A DNA stretch of 64,000 bases from Liriodendron chinense (taxonomy: Eukaryota; Streptophyta; Magnoliopsida; Magnoliales; Magnoliaceae): positions 6,510,001 to 6,574,000 of the forward strand of contig ML058337.1 of assembly GCA_003013855.2 (NCBI GenBank), read 5' to 3'. Below, one piece after another: positions 43,441 to 54,800 of this stretch. Position 1 is the first letter of the stretch; each line of letters begins with the position of its first letter. The translations under genes were made by a program, and so were the position numbers. The notes below the pieces were generated by a model. It was given only the letters and a program-made list of their open reading frames with translations. It did not search any database and was not told the DNA's origin.

Positions 43441-44164
43441 TGGGTGTTTAAGTGTTGTCGAGGATTCCAGTTGGTTGAGCAAAGGTGTGTATGGTTCAAC
43501 CAACCTTCCATCTGGACAGGGATGCAAATGGGTTGGATTGGGTACCGTCTCATGTAAGACCCATATCCAACCCATTTAAATTCGAGATGGGGATGGGTTC
43601 CCTCAGCTAAAAATAGCACACTCATTTAATGGAATGGGTTGACATGACTGTCTAAAAAAAAATTACAATTAAAATTTTCACACAAATAACGTTTCCACAG
43701 TCCAATTACTAATAGTTATGGTAAAAAATTGAAGTGGCCAACAATCCAAATTCAACACACAAATCAGTGGATAGGGAAGTTCAAATATTGTCATTTTGGT
43801 TATGTTCCCCACTAACAATAGGAGACGCAATTTACACGGTTGAGGTTATCACAAATAAAGAACACTTAAGCAACTGCATTCTGAAAAAACTTTCCCACTA
43901 TTGTTATATTAACACAGTTCATCTAGCTTCAATGAAAAAGCATCATATGCGAGTCTTTGATTTTTCACCGTTGACAGAATGCATACACATGTCACGCTAC
44001 CCACTCCACGGTGGGATCTCACAACAATAGGTACTCAACCCATAACCTCATGTTGAAACTCTTGTTAAGTCTATGCTTAGGCATGAGTTAGGACTGCATA
44101 TATCAGGCTTGGCATAAGCACAACGCAACAAGATTTGGTTGGGCTGCTATAAAAGATGGTCCAC
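43441..44164. other. Unassigned region with SINE-like sequence at 43990-44110
   Basis: On the minus strand about 44110-43990 reads AGTTTCAACATGAGGTTATG and then a B-box-like GGGTTGAGTACC, as in the SINE at 18513-18670. The A box is degraded. The TGGGTTGGAT..GGGATGGGTTCCC segment at 43520-43600 resembles small hAT-type elements. No gene seen. Confidence 0.5.
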
Positions 44165-44745
44165 TGGCGCAGCGTGGACGGGGTGAGATTGAGCACCGTC
44201 TCTTTTATGGGATAACTAATCCGAATCCACGAATTTATCGGGATTCCTCAACCGATCTTTCTTAAATCCACGAGAGGATATCTCGAACCCACAAGACTTC
44301 TTTTCGAATCCACAAAAAATATATAGAAAAAACTGGAGTTTTTCTAACAAAAGAGAAGTATGGTTTAATAATAATTCATAAAAAATGAACTAAACAAATA
44401 TTTATAATAAGACTAAACCCTAAAATCATAACTAAGAAGTCCTAATTGCAATAGGAAAGAAAATCAAAATAAAAACGAAAGAAATGACAAAATCCCGCAA
44501 CTACGTAGAGTATTGTCGACTAGTCATTAAGGGCTTCCGACCGATCGGCTAGAGTTCCAAACAATCCAGCAGGTTCAGCCGCCCTCTGGGGAATCTTAGA
44601 CCTGTCGTCAGGGGCTTTTTTTTTTTTTTTTTTTTTTTTTTTAGTTTTCTCCGAATTCTTCATCTCTTTCTTTGGTCCGTTCTTAGATTCTTTTGGGACC
44701 ATTCTTGGGTTCTTTTCTTGACTCTTGTCCTGCCTCGACCAGGGG
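44165..44745 (-). repeat. 3' LTR of gypsy element E
   Basis: On the minus strand it starts TGGTCGAGGCAGGAC, preceded by the purine tract AAGGAGACCCCC, and ends GTCCACGCTGCGCCA. It matches 59255-59871. A 25-base poly-T (44617-44641) and GACCGATCGG-type motifs (44536-44550) are present. Confidence 0.83.
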
Positions 44746-44938
44746 GTCTCCTTGCTACATAAGCCGTCCCGTCTTGAAAGAAACTCGACCTCGAGTTTTG
44801 CTTCGGTGTTAGTACACGAACCTTGTCCGTTGCTTTGTTTGGGGGTGTTGCGGCAATCTTTTCTTATGACACGTGGATCGTGCATCCTTTGCCCTTGCGC
44901 TTGGATTCCGTTCCAACCCCATGTATCACAAGGAGAGA

Positions 44939-45325
44939 TCATCCTTCTACTTTAGAAGTCTTGGGACTTTCCTTCAGAATGGTGGGAGAGAGAATAATCT
45001 TCCTTTCGTCCTTGATGAAGGTGATGATGTTGTCACGTCCCTTATATACTGTGTCTCGATCGAACTGCCATGGTCGCCCGAGTATTATGTGATAAGGGTT
45101 AATATCGATGATATTACAAAACGCTTGGTCCTTGTACGTTTGACCAATCGAGAGCGAAACAAGGCATTGCTCCTTTACCATTTTACCGCTGCCTTCCTAG
45201 ATCTATCCAAACGCGTATGGAGATGGATGCAATGTAGTTTCAAGCTTCAATTTCTCCACCACTGCCCTGGATATAATGTTTTCACAGCTACCACCTTCAA
45301 TGATTACAGCACAAACCCTTCCTAC
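44939..45325 (-). pseudogene. Gypsy retropepsin-like protease remnant (element E)
   Basis: On the minus strand the active-site region reads VIIEGGSCENIISRAVVEKLKLET. The frame 45181-44939 continues with CLVSLSIGQTYKDQ, IIDINPYHIILGRPWQFDRD and YKGRDNIITF. In related gypsy proteases the catalytic motif is I-D-G-G-S; here the catalytic aspartate is glutamate. A stop or frame change separates the two parts. It would have processed the gag polyprotein. Confidence 0.8.
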
Positions 45326-45369
45326 TACGGTGCAACTTGTACAAAAAAGATTGTGTCATTGGGGGTTGG

Positions 45370-46196
45370 TTGGTACGCCTTGTGTAAGTGATTGCCTCTG
45401 TACCACCAAGGAGACACCTTGATCCCCTGAAATCCAATCAGTTCCTTCCTCATTCTCAGCTTCATCAGCACTATCATTCTCTAGTTCAGCTTGTACGTCT
45501 TCTGTGGTAATGATTACGTTAGCCGTGGGCCATTGAGGACAAGTGTTTGATAAGTGACTCGGTTGTCCACATCTTAAACAATGATTAGGCCTCGGCCAGC
45601 CATAGGGATTTGGAATCTTACTCAGTCTTGGCACAACCGTTGCACGTTGGACTCTTGTAGGACAACTTCCTGAACTACGTGTTGCATGCACGTTGGGCTG
45701 AGGGCGATCATCAATGGGTTCTTTTCCTTTAGATAGATCTGAAGTGGAACTCGTTGTAGCATGAACTTGTCTGACAAGCTGAGTTTCTGCCCTCGTGGCC
45801 AATTGGACGATCTCATCCAACGTCCATATTGGAACCATCTGAACCTGCCGTAAGCCACAACCCAGCGATGAACTGTGCGACTTACTAAGACTTCGATTTG
45901 GCTAAATTGTTCTGTATTCCTAAACGTTAGAACTCTCTCAAATACTTGGTTACGAACCGATTCCCCTTGTCGATAATTCTGATATTGTTGGAATAAGATT
46001 TGTTCGTAGTTGTTAGGGAAGAAGCTGGCCCGTAGTAGACTCTTCATCCAAGGCCATGATCGAATGAATGTCTATTTTTATTGAACTCGGGTCACCTGAA
46101 GTTGCTCTCACCATGCCGATGCACCCGATTTCAATTTATAGGAGACCAACTTCACTTGTCGCTTTTCTGGTACATCCATGTAATCAAAATACCGTT
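45370..46196 (-). pseudogene. Gypsy gag C-terminal part with zinc knuckle (element E)
   Basis: The minus-strand frame carries LLRASFFPNNYEQILFQQYQN and RQGESV near 46045-45960, then IVQLATRAETQLVRQ. A CCHC zinc knuckle CLRCGQPSHLSNTCPQ (about 45590-45540) binds element RNA in intact gags. A frame change occurs near 45840. The upstream half of gag lies beyond the CACTA insertion at 58785-59220. Confidence 0.85.
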
Positions 46197-46632
46197 CACT
46201 ACAAGAAAACAGATTTTTACCGACGAAAGTATTCCCGACGAAATAATTTTCGTTGGGAAAAATCATTTTTACCGACGAAATGGAAAAATCATCGGTAAAA
46301 ATCTCCCTCCACCACCAAATTCATTGCCGCCATACACTTTTACCGACGAAATTATAATTTCGTCGGTAAAACGTTTATTGCCGACGAAATAACCTGTCGG
46401 TAAAAAAGAAAACAGCAAATTTTACTTTTACCTACGAACAGTTTCAGTCGGTAAAAGCGAAACTTTTACCGACGAAACTTTTCGTCGGTAATAATGTGCA
46501 ATATGTGATTCCCGCCAAGAAAAGAGGTGACTTTTACCGACGAAAAGTTTCGTCGGTAAAAGTTTTTGAAAATGAGTTTTACCGACGAAACAAAACTTTT
46601 ACCGACGAAAATTTTCGTCGGTAAAAGTGGTC
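46197..46632. repeat. Left terminus and subterminal repeats of the CACTA element
   Basis: CACTACAAGAAAA is followed by about fifteen TTTTACCGACGAAA / TTTCGTCGGTAAAA motifs in both orientations. These are the presumed binding sites for the element's TNPA-like protein. Confidence 0.93.
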
Positions 46633-46670
46633 TTTTTAACTTACCCGTTCGCCCTCTTTTCTCATTCGGT

Positions 46671-46692
46671 CTCTCTCTCTCTCTCTCTCTCT

Positions 46693-46739
<47 letters not shown>

Positions 46740-46942
46740 GGCCGGCCATCTCTCTCTCTCTCGCGCGGCCATCCTTTACTGCCGACCACCGGCCGTCCTT
46801 CGCCGGCCGCCACCCGACCACCGACCCCCAGCCACGCCGCCGTACGCCGTCAGCCACGCCGCCCGCATGAGCACGCTCCTCCACCAGCCACCGTACGCCG
46901 CCGTCTCGGCCGGTAAGCGTCTCCCCCCTTCCTCCTTCCTCC

Positions 46943-46979
<37 letters not shown>

Positions 46980-46980
46980 G
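46671..46980. repeat. CT microsatellites and GC-rich block
   Basis: (CT)n runs at 46671-46735, 46749-46762 and 46950-46976 are interrupted by a GCCGGCC/CCACCG-rich block (46738-46915). The open frames through this block on both strands are a product of simple-sequence composition. Confidence 0.92.
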
Positions 46981-46984
46981 TTGT

Positions 46985-47210
46985 TCATTGTGGGGCCCAT
47001 GTGGGTCCCACCGTTGCTGTGGGTCCCACCGTTGTGGGGCCCATGTGGGTCCCACCGTTCCAGTGCATGTGGGTCCCACCGTTGCTGTCCATTGCATGTG
47101 GATCCCACTGTTGCTGTCCATTGCATGTGGGTCCCACCGTCGCTATCGCTGTCCATTGCATGTGCGTGGGGTCCGCCTTAGCTGTCCACGATTTGGTGGG
47201 GCCCACTGAT
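46985..47210. repeat. GTGGGTCCCACCGTTGCTGTCC minisatellite
   Basis: About ten degenerate units of CATGTGGGTCCCACCGTTGCTG with variable spacers. The wording is close to the GGGCCCAC minisatellite at 20250-21690 although it lies in a different element. Confidence 0.85.
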
Positions 47211-47215
47211 TTAGT

Positions 47216-47320
47216 AAATCCCTAATTAGGGATTTTGAAATTAAAATCCCCTAATTAGGGATTTCAAAATTAAAATCCCCTAATTCCTTCCTTAATTAGG
47301 GATTTTAATTTGTGATTTAC
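47216..47320. repeat. Inverted AATTAGGGATTTT / AAAATCCCTAATT repeats
   Basis: CCTAATTAGGGATTTTGAAA occurs in direct and inverted copies several times within 100 bases and could fold into hairpins. Confidence 0.83.
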
Positions 47321-47389
47321 AAATTAATAAAAATCATGATATACAATAAATGTGGGGCCCACCGTCGCTGTCCACTGCTCGTGGGGCCC

Positions 47390-47835
47390 ACAGTGATTTA
47401 CGTATTTTATCCACTCCGTCCATCCATCTTAGCAGAAAATTTTAGGTATGGTGCCCAAAAATGAAGCATATCAAAATCTAAAGTGGACCACACCACAAAT
47501 GTGAACTGAATGTGTATCATTGAAAAATTCTTGGAGGACACAGAAGTTTTGGATGAAGCTGATATTTGTGTTTTCCCTCATCCATATCCATGTGATCTTA
47601 TGAACAGGTTGGATGACAAATAAAGATCACTGTAGGGCCTGGGAATGGTGGAAATCATTATTCCCATTGTTTCCCATGGCATGGTCCACTTGAGAGTTGG
47701 ATATGCTTAAATTTTGGGCTCAACCACTAAAATGAGGTGGAAAAACATAAGGATGGAATAGATAAATCACATACATTCTAGGTGGGCCCAACTGAGTTTA
47801 CTCTACACTCCGCACGCAATTCGATTCCCATGGTG
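47390..47835. mobile_element. MITE family 1 copy inside the CACTA element
   Basis: GGGGCCCACAGTGATTTACG, CACTCCGTCCATCCATCTTA, GTGGACCACACCAC, TTTTGGATGAAGCTGATATTTG, AACAGGTTGGATGACAAATAAA, CATGGTCCACTTGAG and GGTGGGCCCAACTGAGTTTACTC follow the family order. GCACGCAATTCGATTCCC at the right is like the 19490-20004 copy. Confidence 0.78.
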
Positions 47836-48520
47836 GGCCGCCCATACTTATTTGTTCACAAAATAGTCATTACATATTTGATTAAACTTGATTCATGGTG
47901 TTGATGATTCTGCCATTTTCATGTGCTTGTGTATCTAGAATTGATGGAGCAAACCCGGATGTGCGTCGGAGCTATCCGTGGTTGATTTATGTGGATATGT
48001 ATGTTGTGGATGTATTTGGCTTATTATTAATAAATATTTTTTGTCCACAAATGGTAGTATAATAGAATCAGTTAGCCCATTTGGAGATTTCTATATTGCC
48101 GAGCATAGATAAAGTGTGTTTTGGAGGTATAGAAATCTGCCAAATTGTCCTGTTGGACAGTCCAAGGTTGGATAGATTAGAATGTTATCGTTGTTTGTCA
48201 TTTACATGCGTAGGGTCATTAGTTTCGTGCAGTAACTCTCCTATTCTCTCTGGATATGTTTCTTATGTTTAATTCCATTGTCAATTTAATCCACACAATG
48301 TGTGGATAGTTGACGTGGAAATGAAATGTAAGATAAATATATTTGGAGAAATAGGGGGAGATGCTGTCGAAATTTAGGCTTGGGCATGTAAATGGAAATA
48401 ATGATAGCATTTCAATCTATCCATCCTTGGATGGGCGACTGATTTTATTATATTATCATTTAGTGGCAAATTAGATGACGAACATGATACTTGTGATTAA
48501 GAGTAGTTGATTGATGTTGA
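47836..48520. other. CACTA 5' region, no supported gene
   Basis: It contains a stray partial unit of the 169-bp array (about 47941-47985, ACCCGGATGTGCGTCGGAGC) and a 63-codon open frame (48081-48272) without recognisable features. It probably belongs to the transposon's 5' leader or first intron. Confidence 0.45.
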
Positions 48521-49180
48521 TGTTGAGCGGGGGTCCCTGGAAGGTGGGAACCGCTGTTGTAACCATGCTGAAGCTGTCCTGTTCCTATGGACAGCAATAT
48601 GGGTGGCCTGGCCATTTGGACAGGCCCGTGTTTATGTATTAGCTCGAAATTAATGGAGCAGACCCGGATGTGCGTCGGAGCTATCCGGGTGTTGAGCGGG
48701 GGTCCTTGGAAGGTGGGAACCGCTGGTGTGACCATGATGAAGCTGTCCATTTCCTATGGACAGCAATATGGGTGGCCTGGCCATTTGGACAGGCCCGTGT
48801 TTATGTATTAGCTCGAAATTAATGGAGCAGACCCGGATGTGCGTCGGAGCTATCCGGGTGTTGAGCGGGGGTCCCTGGAAGGTGGGAACCGCTGTTGTGA
48901 CCATGATGAAGCTGTCCATTTCCTATGGACATCAATATGGGTGGCCTGGCCATTTGGACAGGCCAGTGTTTATGTATTAGCTCGAAATTAATGGAGCAGA
49001 CCCGGATGTGCGTCGGAGCTATCCGGGTGTTGAGCGGGGGTCCCTGGAAGGTGGGAACCGCTGTTATGACCATGAGGAAGCTGTCCATTTCCTATGGACA
49101 ACAATATGGGTGGCCTGGCCATTTGGACAGGCCCGCTTTGTGTGGAGCAGACCCGGATGTGCGTCGGAGCTATCCTTGAG
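48521..49180. repeat. 169-bp tandem array, about 3.9 copies
   Basis: TGTTGAGCGGGGGTCC occurs at 48521, 48690, 48859 and 49028, an exact 169-bp period. Units differ by only a few bases. Each contains CTATGGACAGCAATATGGG..TTTGGACAGGCC and ACCCGGATGTGCGTCGGAGC. The open frames on both strands across this array are repeats of the unit, not genes. Confidence 0.96.
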
Positions 49181-49280
49181 TTGCTTGAGTCTCCAAGACC
49201 TACACCCTAAACCCGAAACCATAAACCTAAAACTAAAACCTATAAGCTACGGCTAAACCGAAACCTAAACTCAATTCATC

Positions 49281-49473
49281 TAATGGCCCGTTTGGCACCA
49301 TGGATTTGAGGAGAAGTGGATTCCATGATATGAATTCTCATCAATTCCAGTTCTTACCAATTCCAGATTTTCTGTTTGGCAGTCAAGATTTGGAGAGAAA
49401 TCAAACATGAAGGAATGGACGGTGTAAATTTTAATCCTCTCAAATCCACTTCTCATCAAATCCATGGTGCCAA
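49281..49473. mobile_element. Small MITE inside the CACTA element
   Basis: GTTTGGCACCATGGATTTGAGG at the left is repeated inverted at the right (AAATCCATGGTGCCAAAC) together with GAGAAGTGGATT / AATCCACTTCTC, an inverted repeat of over 30 bases. A further GAATCCATGGTGCCAAAC follows at about 49521. Confidence 0.75.
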
Positions 49474-49535
49474 ACAGAATAAAGCAACCAGTTTCTCCTC
49501 CTTTCTCCTCCTTTCTCCTAGAATCCATGGTGCCA

Positions 49536-51850
49536 AACACGAAAACCAAACCCGAAACCCGATCCCGAACCCAAAAATCTAAACTATCCCTAAACCTAAT
49601 CCTAAACTCATGTCACCTAAACTAAACCTACACCTATTCCTAAATCCATTCACCTAGCCTAACCTAGACCCAAACACGAAAACCACCCGAAACCAGATCC
49701 CGAACAAAAAATCTAAACCTATCCCCGAAACCTAATCCTAAACTCAAATCACCTAAACTAAACCTACATCTATTCCTAAATCCATTCACCTAGCCTAAAC
49801 CTAGACCCAAACACGAAAACCAAACCCGAAACCAGATCCCGAACCCAAAAACTAACCTATCCCCGAAACCTAATCCTAAACTCATGTCACCTAAACTAAA
49901 CCTACACCTATTCCTAACTCCATTCACCTAGCCTAAACCTAGACTCAAACACGAAAACCAAACCCGAAACCAGATCCCGAACCCAAAAATCTAAACCTAT
50001 CCCCGAAACCTAATCCTAACTCAATCACCTAAACTAAACCTACACCTATTCTAAATCCATTCACCTAGCCTAAACCTAGACCCAAACACGAAAACCAAAC
50101 CCGAAACCCGATCCCGAACCCAAAAATCTAAACCTATCCCCGAAACCTAATCCTAAACTCAAATCACCTAAACTAAACCTACACCTATTCCTAAATCCAT
50201 TCACCTATCCTAAACCTAGACCCAAACACGAAAACCAAACTCGAAAACCGATCCCGAACCAAAAAATCTAAACCTATCCCCGAAACCTAATCCTAAACTC
50301 AACTCACCTAAACTAAACCTACACCTATTCCTAAATCCATTCACCTAGCCTAAACCTAGACCCAAACACGAAAACCAAACCCGAAAACCGATCCCGAACC
50401 TAAAATCTAAACCTATCCCCGAAACCTAATCCTAAATTCATGTCACCTAAACTAAACCTACACCTATTCCTAAATCCATTCACCTAGCCTAAACCTAGAC
50501 CCAAACACGAAAACCAAACCCGAAACCCGATCCCGAACCCAAAAATCTAAACCTATCCCCGAAACCTAATCCTAAACTCAAATCACCTAAACTAAACCTA
50601 CACCTATTCCTAAATCCATTCACCTATCCTAAACCTAGACCCAAACACGAAAACCAAACCCGAAAACCGATCCCGAACAAAAAATCTAAACCTATCCCCG
50701 AAACCTAATCCTAAACTCAACTCACCTAAACTAAACCTACACCTATTCCTAAATCCATTCACCTAGCCTAAACCTAGACCCAAACACGAAAACCAAACCC
50801 GAAAACCGATCCCGAACCCAAAAATCTAAACCTATCCCCGAAACCTAATCCTAAATTCATGTCACCTAAACTAAACCTACACCTATTCCTAAATCCATTC
50901 ACCTAGCCTAAACCTAGACTCAAACACGAAAACCAAACCCGAAAACCGATCCCGAACCCAAAAATCTAAACCTATCCCCGAAACCTAATCCTAAACTCAT
51001 GTCACCTAAACTAAACCTACACCTATTCCTAAATCCATTCACCTAGCCTAAACCTAGACTCAAACACGAAAACCAAACCCGAAACCAGATCCCGAACCCA
51101 AAAATCTAAACCTATCCCCGAAACCTAATCCTAAACTCAAATCACCTAAACTAAACCTACACCTATTCCTAAATCCATTCACCTAGCCTAAACCTAGACC
51201 CAAACACGAAAACCAAACCCGAAACCCGATCCCGAACCCAAAAATCTAAACCTATCCCCGAAACCTAATCCTAAACTCAAATCACCTAAACTAAACCTAC
51301 ACCTATTCCTAAATCCATTCACCTAGCCTAAACCTAGACCCAAACACGAAAACCAAACCCGAAAACTGATCCCGAACCCAAAAATCTAAACCTATCCCCG
51401 AAACCTAATCCTAAACTCAACTTACCTAAACTAAACCTACACCTATTCCTAAATCCATTCACCTAGCCTAAACCTAGACCCAAACACGAAAACCAAACCC
51501 GAAACCCGATCCCGAACCCAAAAATCTAAACCTATCCCCGAAACCTAATCCTAAACTCAAATCACCTAAACTGAACCTACACCTATTCCTAAATCCATTC
51601 ACCTAGCCTAAACCTAGACCCAAACACGAAAACCAAACCCGAAACCCGATCCCGAACCCAAAAATCTAAACCTATCCCCGAAACCTAATCCTAAACTCAA
51701 ATCACCTAAACTAAACCTACACCTATTCCTAAATCCATTCACCTAGCCTTAACCTAGACCCAAACACGAAAACCAAACCCGATAACCTATCCCGAACCCA
51801 AAAATCTCAACTTATGCCCTAAACCTAATCCTAAACTCATGTCACCTAAA
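49536..51850. repeat. 140-bp tandem array, about 16 copies
   Basis: The unit contains CCGAACCCAAAAATCTAAACC, CCGAAACCTAATCCTAAACTC, ACCTAAACTAAACCTACACC, CCTAAATCCATTCACC and GACCCAAACACGAAAACC. AATCTAAACC recurs every 140 bases (for example 50821, 50961, 51101, 51241, 51381, 51521, 51661). Left-hand copies are more degenerate and have small indels; right-hand copies are nearly identical. The array is C/A-rich on this strand with almost no G and ends about 30 bases before the transposase start codon. Confidence 0.96.
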
Positions 51851-51882
51851 CTAAACCTGACTCTAATCTTTGCATTGTAGAT

Positions 51883-54800
51883 ATGGATAAGAGTTGGATG
51901 CAAGCTAAGAATCGGTTTGGCCCAGAGTATAAAGAAGGTGTTAAGGAGTTCATGGAATTTGCGAGAGATCGGGTAGATTCAGGTAATAGAATTAGGTGTC
52001 CATGCCGAAAATGCAAGAACATGATTCACAAGACATTGGACAAAGTGGAAGATGATTTGTTCATAGTTGGGATTGACCGGGGTTATACTTGGTGGATTCA
52101 TCATGGTGAAGACTTCCACCAAAGAGTTGAGGCCACTGAAGTCCTTGCTGACCCAATTGTGCGTAATGAGGAGGATGAAGATGTTGACGATATGCAAGAT
52201 ATCATTGGGGATGTGTTAAGGGGAACCATTGCGGATACTGATTTTGCAGCGACAAGTACTAGCCAGGATATTCCTCCTATGGGTGATGCCGAATCAGAAA
52301 AGTTTAGTAGGTTGTTGAGGGATGCGCAACGTCCACTCTATCCGGGGTGTCGGAACTTCTCCAAGTTGAATTTCCTTACAAGGTTACTTCATTTAAAGAC
52401 AATAAATCGTTGGAGTAACAAATCGTTCGACATGTTACTTGGCTTGTTGAAAGAAGTATTACCTGAAGGTGAGACATTGCCTAAGTCTCATTACGAGGCA
52501 AAATCATTAATGCGAGACTTGGGCCTTGGTTACATCCTCATACATGCATGTATAAATGATTGTGTATTGTATTGGAAAGAACATGAAAATGTTGAGGAGT
52601 GTCCACAATGTGGAGAGTCTAGGTGGAAATATGATGAAGCTAAGCGTAAGAAAATTCCACAAAAGGTGTTAAGGTACTTTCCATTGAAACCTAGATTACA
52701 AAGATTGTTTACGTCGAGCAAGACGGCTGAAGATATGAGGTGGCATAAGGAGAAACGCCTTCATGATGATAATACATTGAGGCATCCCGCTGACTCTGAA
52801 GCCTGTCAACATTTTGATAAGCAATATGACTGGTTTGTAGAGGATTCTCGCAATGTTCGGCTAGGTCTTGCAAGTGATGGTTTTAATCCATTTGGTAATA
52901 TGAGTAGCTCGTACAGTATGTGGCCAGTGATACTTATGCCCTACAATTTACCTCCTTGGTTGTGTATGAAGGAATCATTTTTTATGATGTCGTTGCTTAT
53001 TCCTGGACCCAAGTCACCGGGGAATGACATTGATGTGTATCTCCGACCGTTAGTAGATGAGTTAAACGAGTTGTGGAGTCAAGGTGTCCAGACGTATGAC
53101 ACTTTTGCAGAAAAGACGTTTCGATTGCATGCAGCGGTCTTGTGGACAATAAATGACTTCCCTGCATATGAAAATTTGTCTGGGTGGAGCACGAAGGGAA
53201 AGTTGGCTTGTCCTACATGTAGTACTGAGACTTGTTCATTGTCATTGAAGCATGGTAAGAAAACGTGTTATATGGGCCCTCGTCGCTTCCTTCCGAGGGA
53301 TCATAGTTGGCGCAGGAAGACGGTAATCTTTGATGGCAAACAAGATCATAGGCCACCACCGAAAGAACTATCTACAGAAGATGTGTTACAACAGCTGAGA
53401 AACATTGAAGAAGTTAGATTTGGTAAGGCACCGCACTTGAAGAAGAGAAAACGTACAGTATTGGAGTACAACTGGAGGAAGAAGAGCATTTTTTTAGTTG
53501 CCTTATTGGAGTCAGCTAAAATTACAACACAACTTGGATGCCATGCATATTGAGAAGAATATATGTGACAATGTCTTTGGAACATTGATGAACATAGAGA
53601 AGAAAACAAAAGACAGTTTTAAGGCTCGATTGGATCTACAAGCAATGGGTTTAAGGAAAGAGTTGCACTTGCAACCACATGGAAATTCATATACTATATC
53701 AGCAGCCTGCTATACATTGACAAAAGTAGAGAAAAAACGTGTATGTGAATGGTTGAACAAGGTGAAATTTCCCGACGGGTATGCATCGAATATCTCTCGG
53801 CGCGTAAACATTACGGACTGTAAGGTAACAGGAATGAAAAGTCATGACTGTCACGTCCTTCTGCAACGCCTACTACCGGTTGCGATTCGTGGATTCCTTA
53901 ACAAGGATGTCAGTGCTACGCTGATTGAGTTGGGGATATTCTTTAAGGATTTGTGTTCGAAATCTTTGAATGTAGAGGTTATTAAACAACTGGAGAAGGA
54001 TATTGTCGTAATCCTTTGCAATCTTGAAAGAATTTTTCCACCTGCGTTTTTCGATGTCATGGTACACCTAGCGATTCACTTACCGCACGAAGCGAAGCTT
54101 GCAGGCCCAGTACAATATCGTTGGATGTATCCGATCGAAAGGTGATAGAACAATGATCAATTTTTTTTTTTCATTCCATAAACTACGTATATCCATGTTT
54201 TCATGTCCTAAACATATTGATTTTGTGTACAGATACCTTCACACATTAAAACAATATGTGAGGAATAAGGTACGTCCAGAGGGATCCATTGCTGAGGCGT
54301 ACATTGATAATGAGTGCCTGACATTTTGCTCCATGTATCTTCGTGGCATAGAGACTAGATTCAACCGAGAAGATCGTAATGCCGATGCAGGGCAAGAGCA
54401 TGAACAAGGACTCATATCTGTATTCGCACATAACGTCCGTCCTTTAGGATCGCCGACGTTTCAGGATATGGACCCTCGGGATCTTGCGAAGGCGCGGTGG
54501 TATGTGTTGCATAACTGTGAAGAAATAGAGTCGTACTTGGAGTAAGTCTTCGCACATAATTATTGTATATCTACAGACAGTTTTAATCTCAAAATTTCTT
54601 GCTTACAACGTACCAATTGTGTATAGCGAACACATCGAGGAGATGAAGTCCCAATACCCTACAAATTATGATCGAATGCATCAGAATTTGTTTCCAGAAT
54701 GGTTTGCAAAACGTGTAAGCTTAATTTACCTTCTATCTCACCACACTTACAATATTGTTGTATTGCACAATATTTACATGTAATTTTAAATGCCTAAACG

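Noticed and set aside
44873..45391. Open frame of 172 codons on the + strand
   Set aside because: It is antisense to the gypsy protease and gag end, which have recognisable motifs on the minus strand.
46620..47230. Several long overlapping open frames on both strands rich in Ser/Leu, Arg/Glu or His/Gly/Pro
   Set aside because: They are translations of CT microsatellites, a GCCGCC-rich block and the GTGGGTCCCACC minisatellite, open in several frames on both strands.
48460..49180. Repeated open frames of 70-96 codons on both strands
   Set aside because: They are the 169-bp unit translated several times; length and position follow the array.
49536..51850. Telomere-like or interstitial telomeric repeat (many CCTAAAC words)
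   Set aside because: The period is 140 bases and not 7, and the CCTAAAC words are irregular within a long complex unit. It is a minisatellite inside a transposon.
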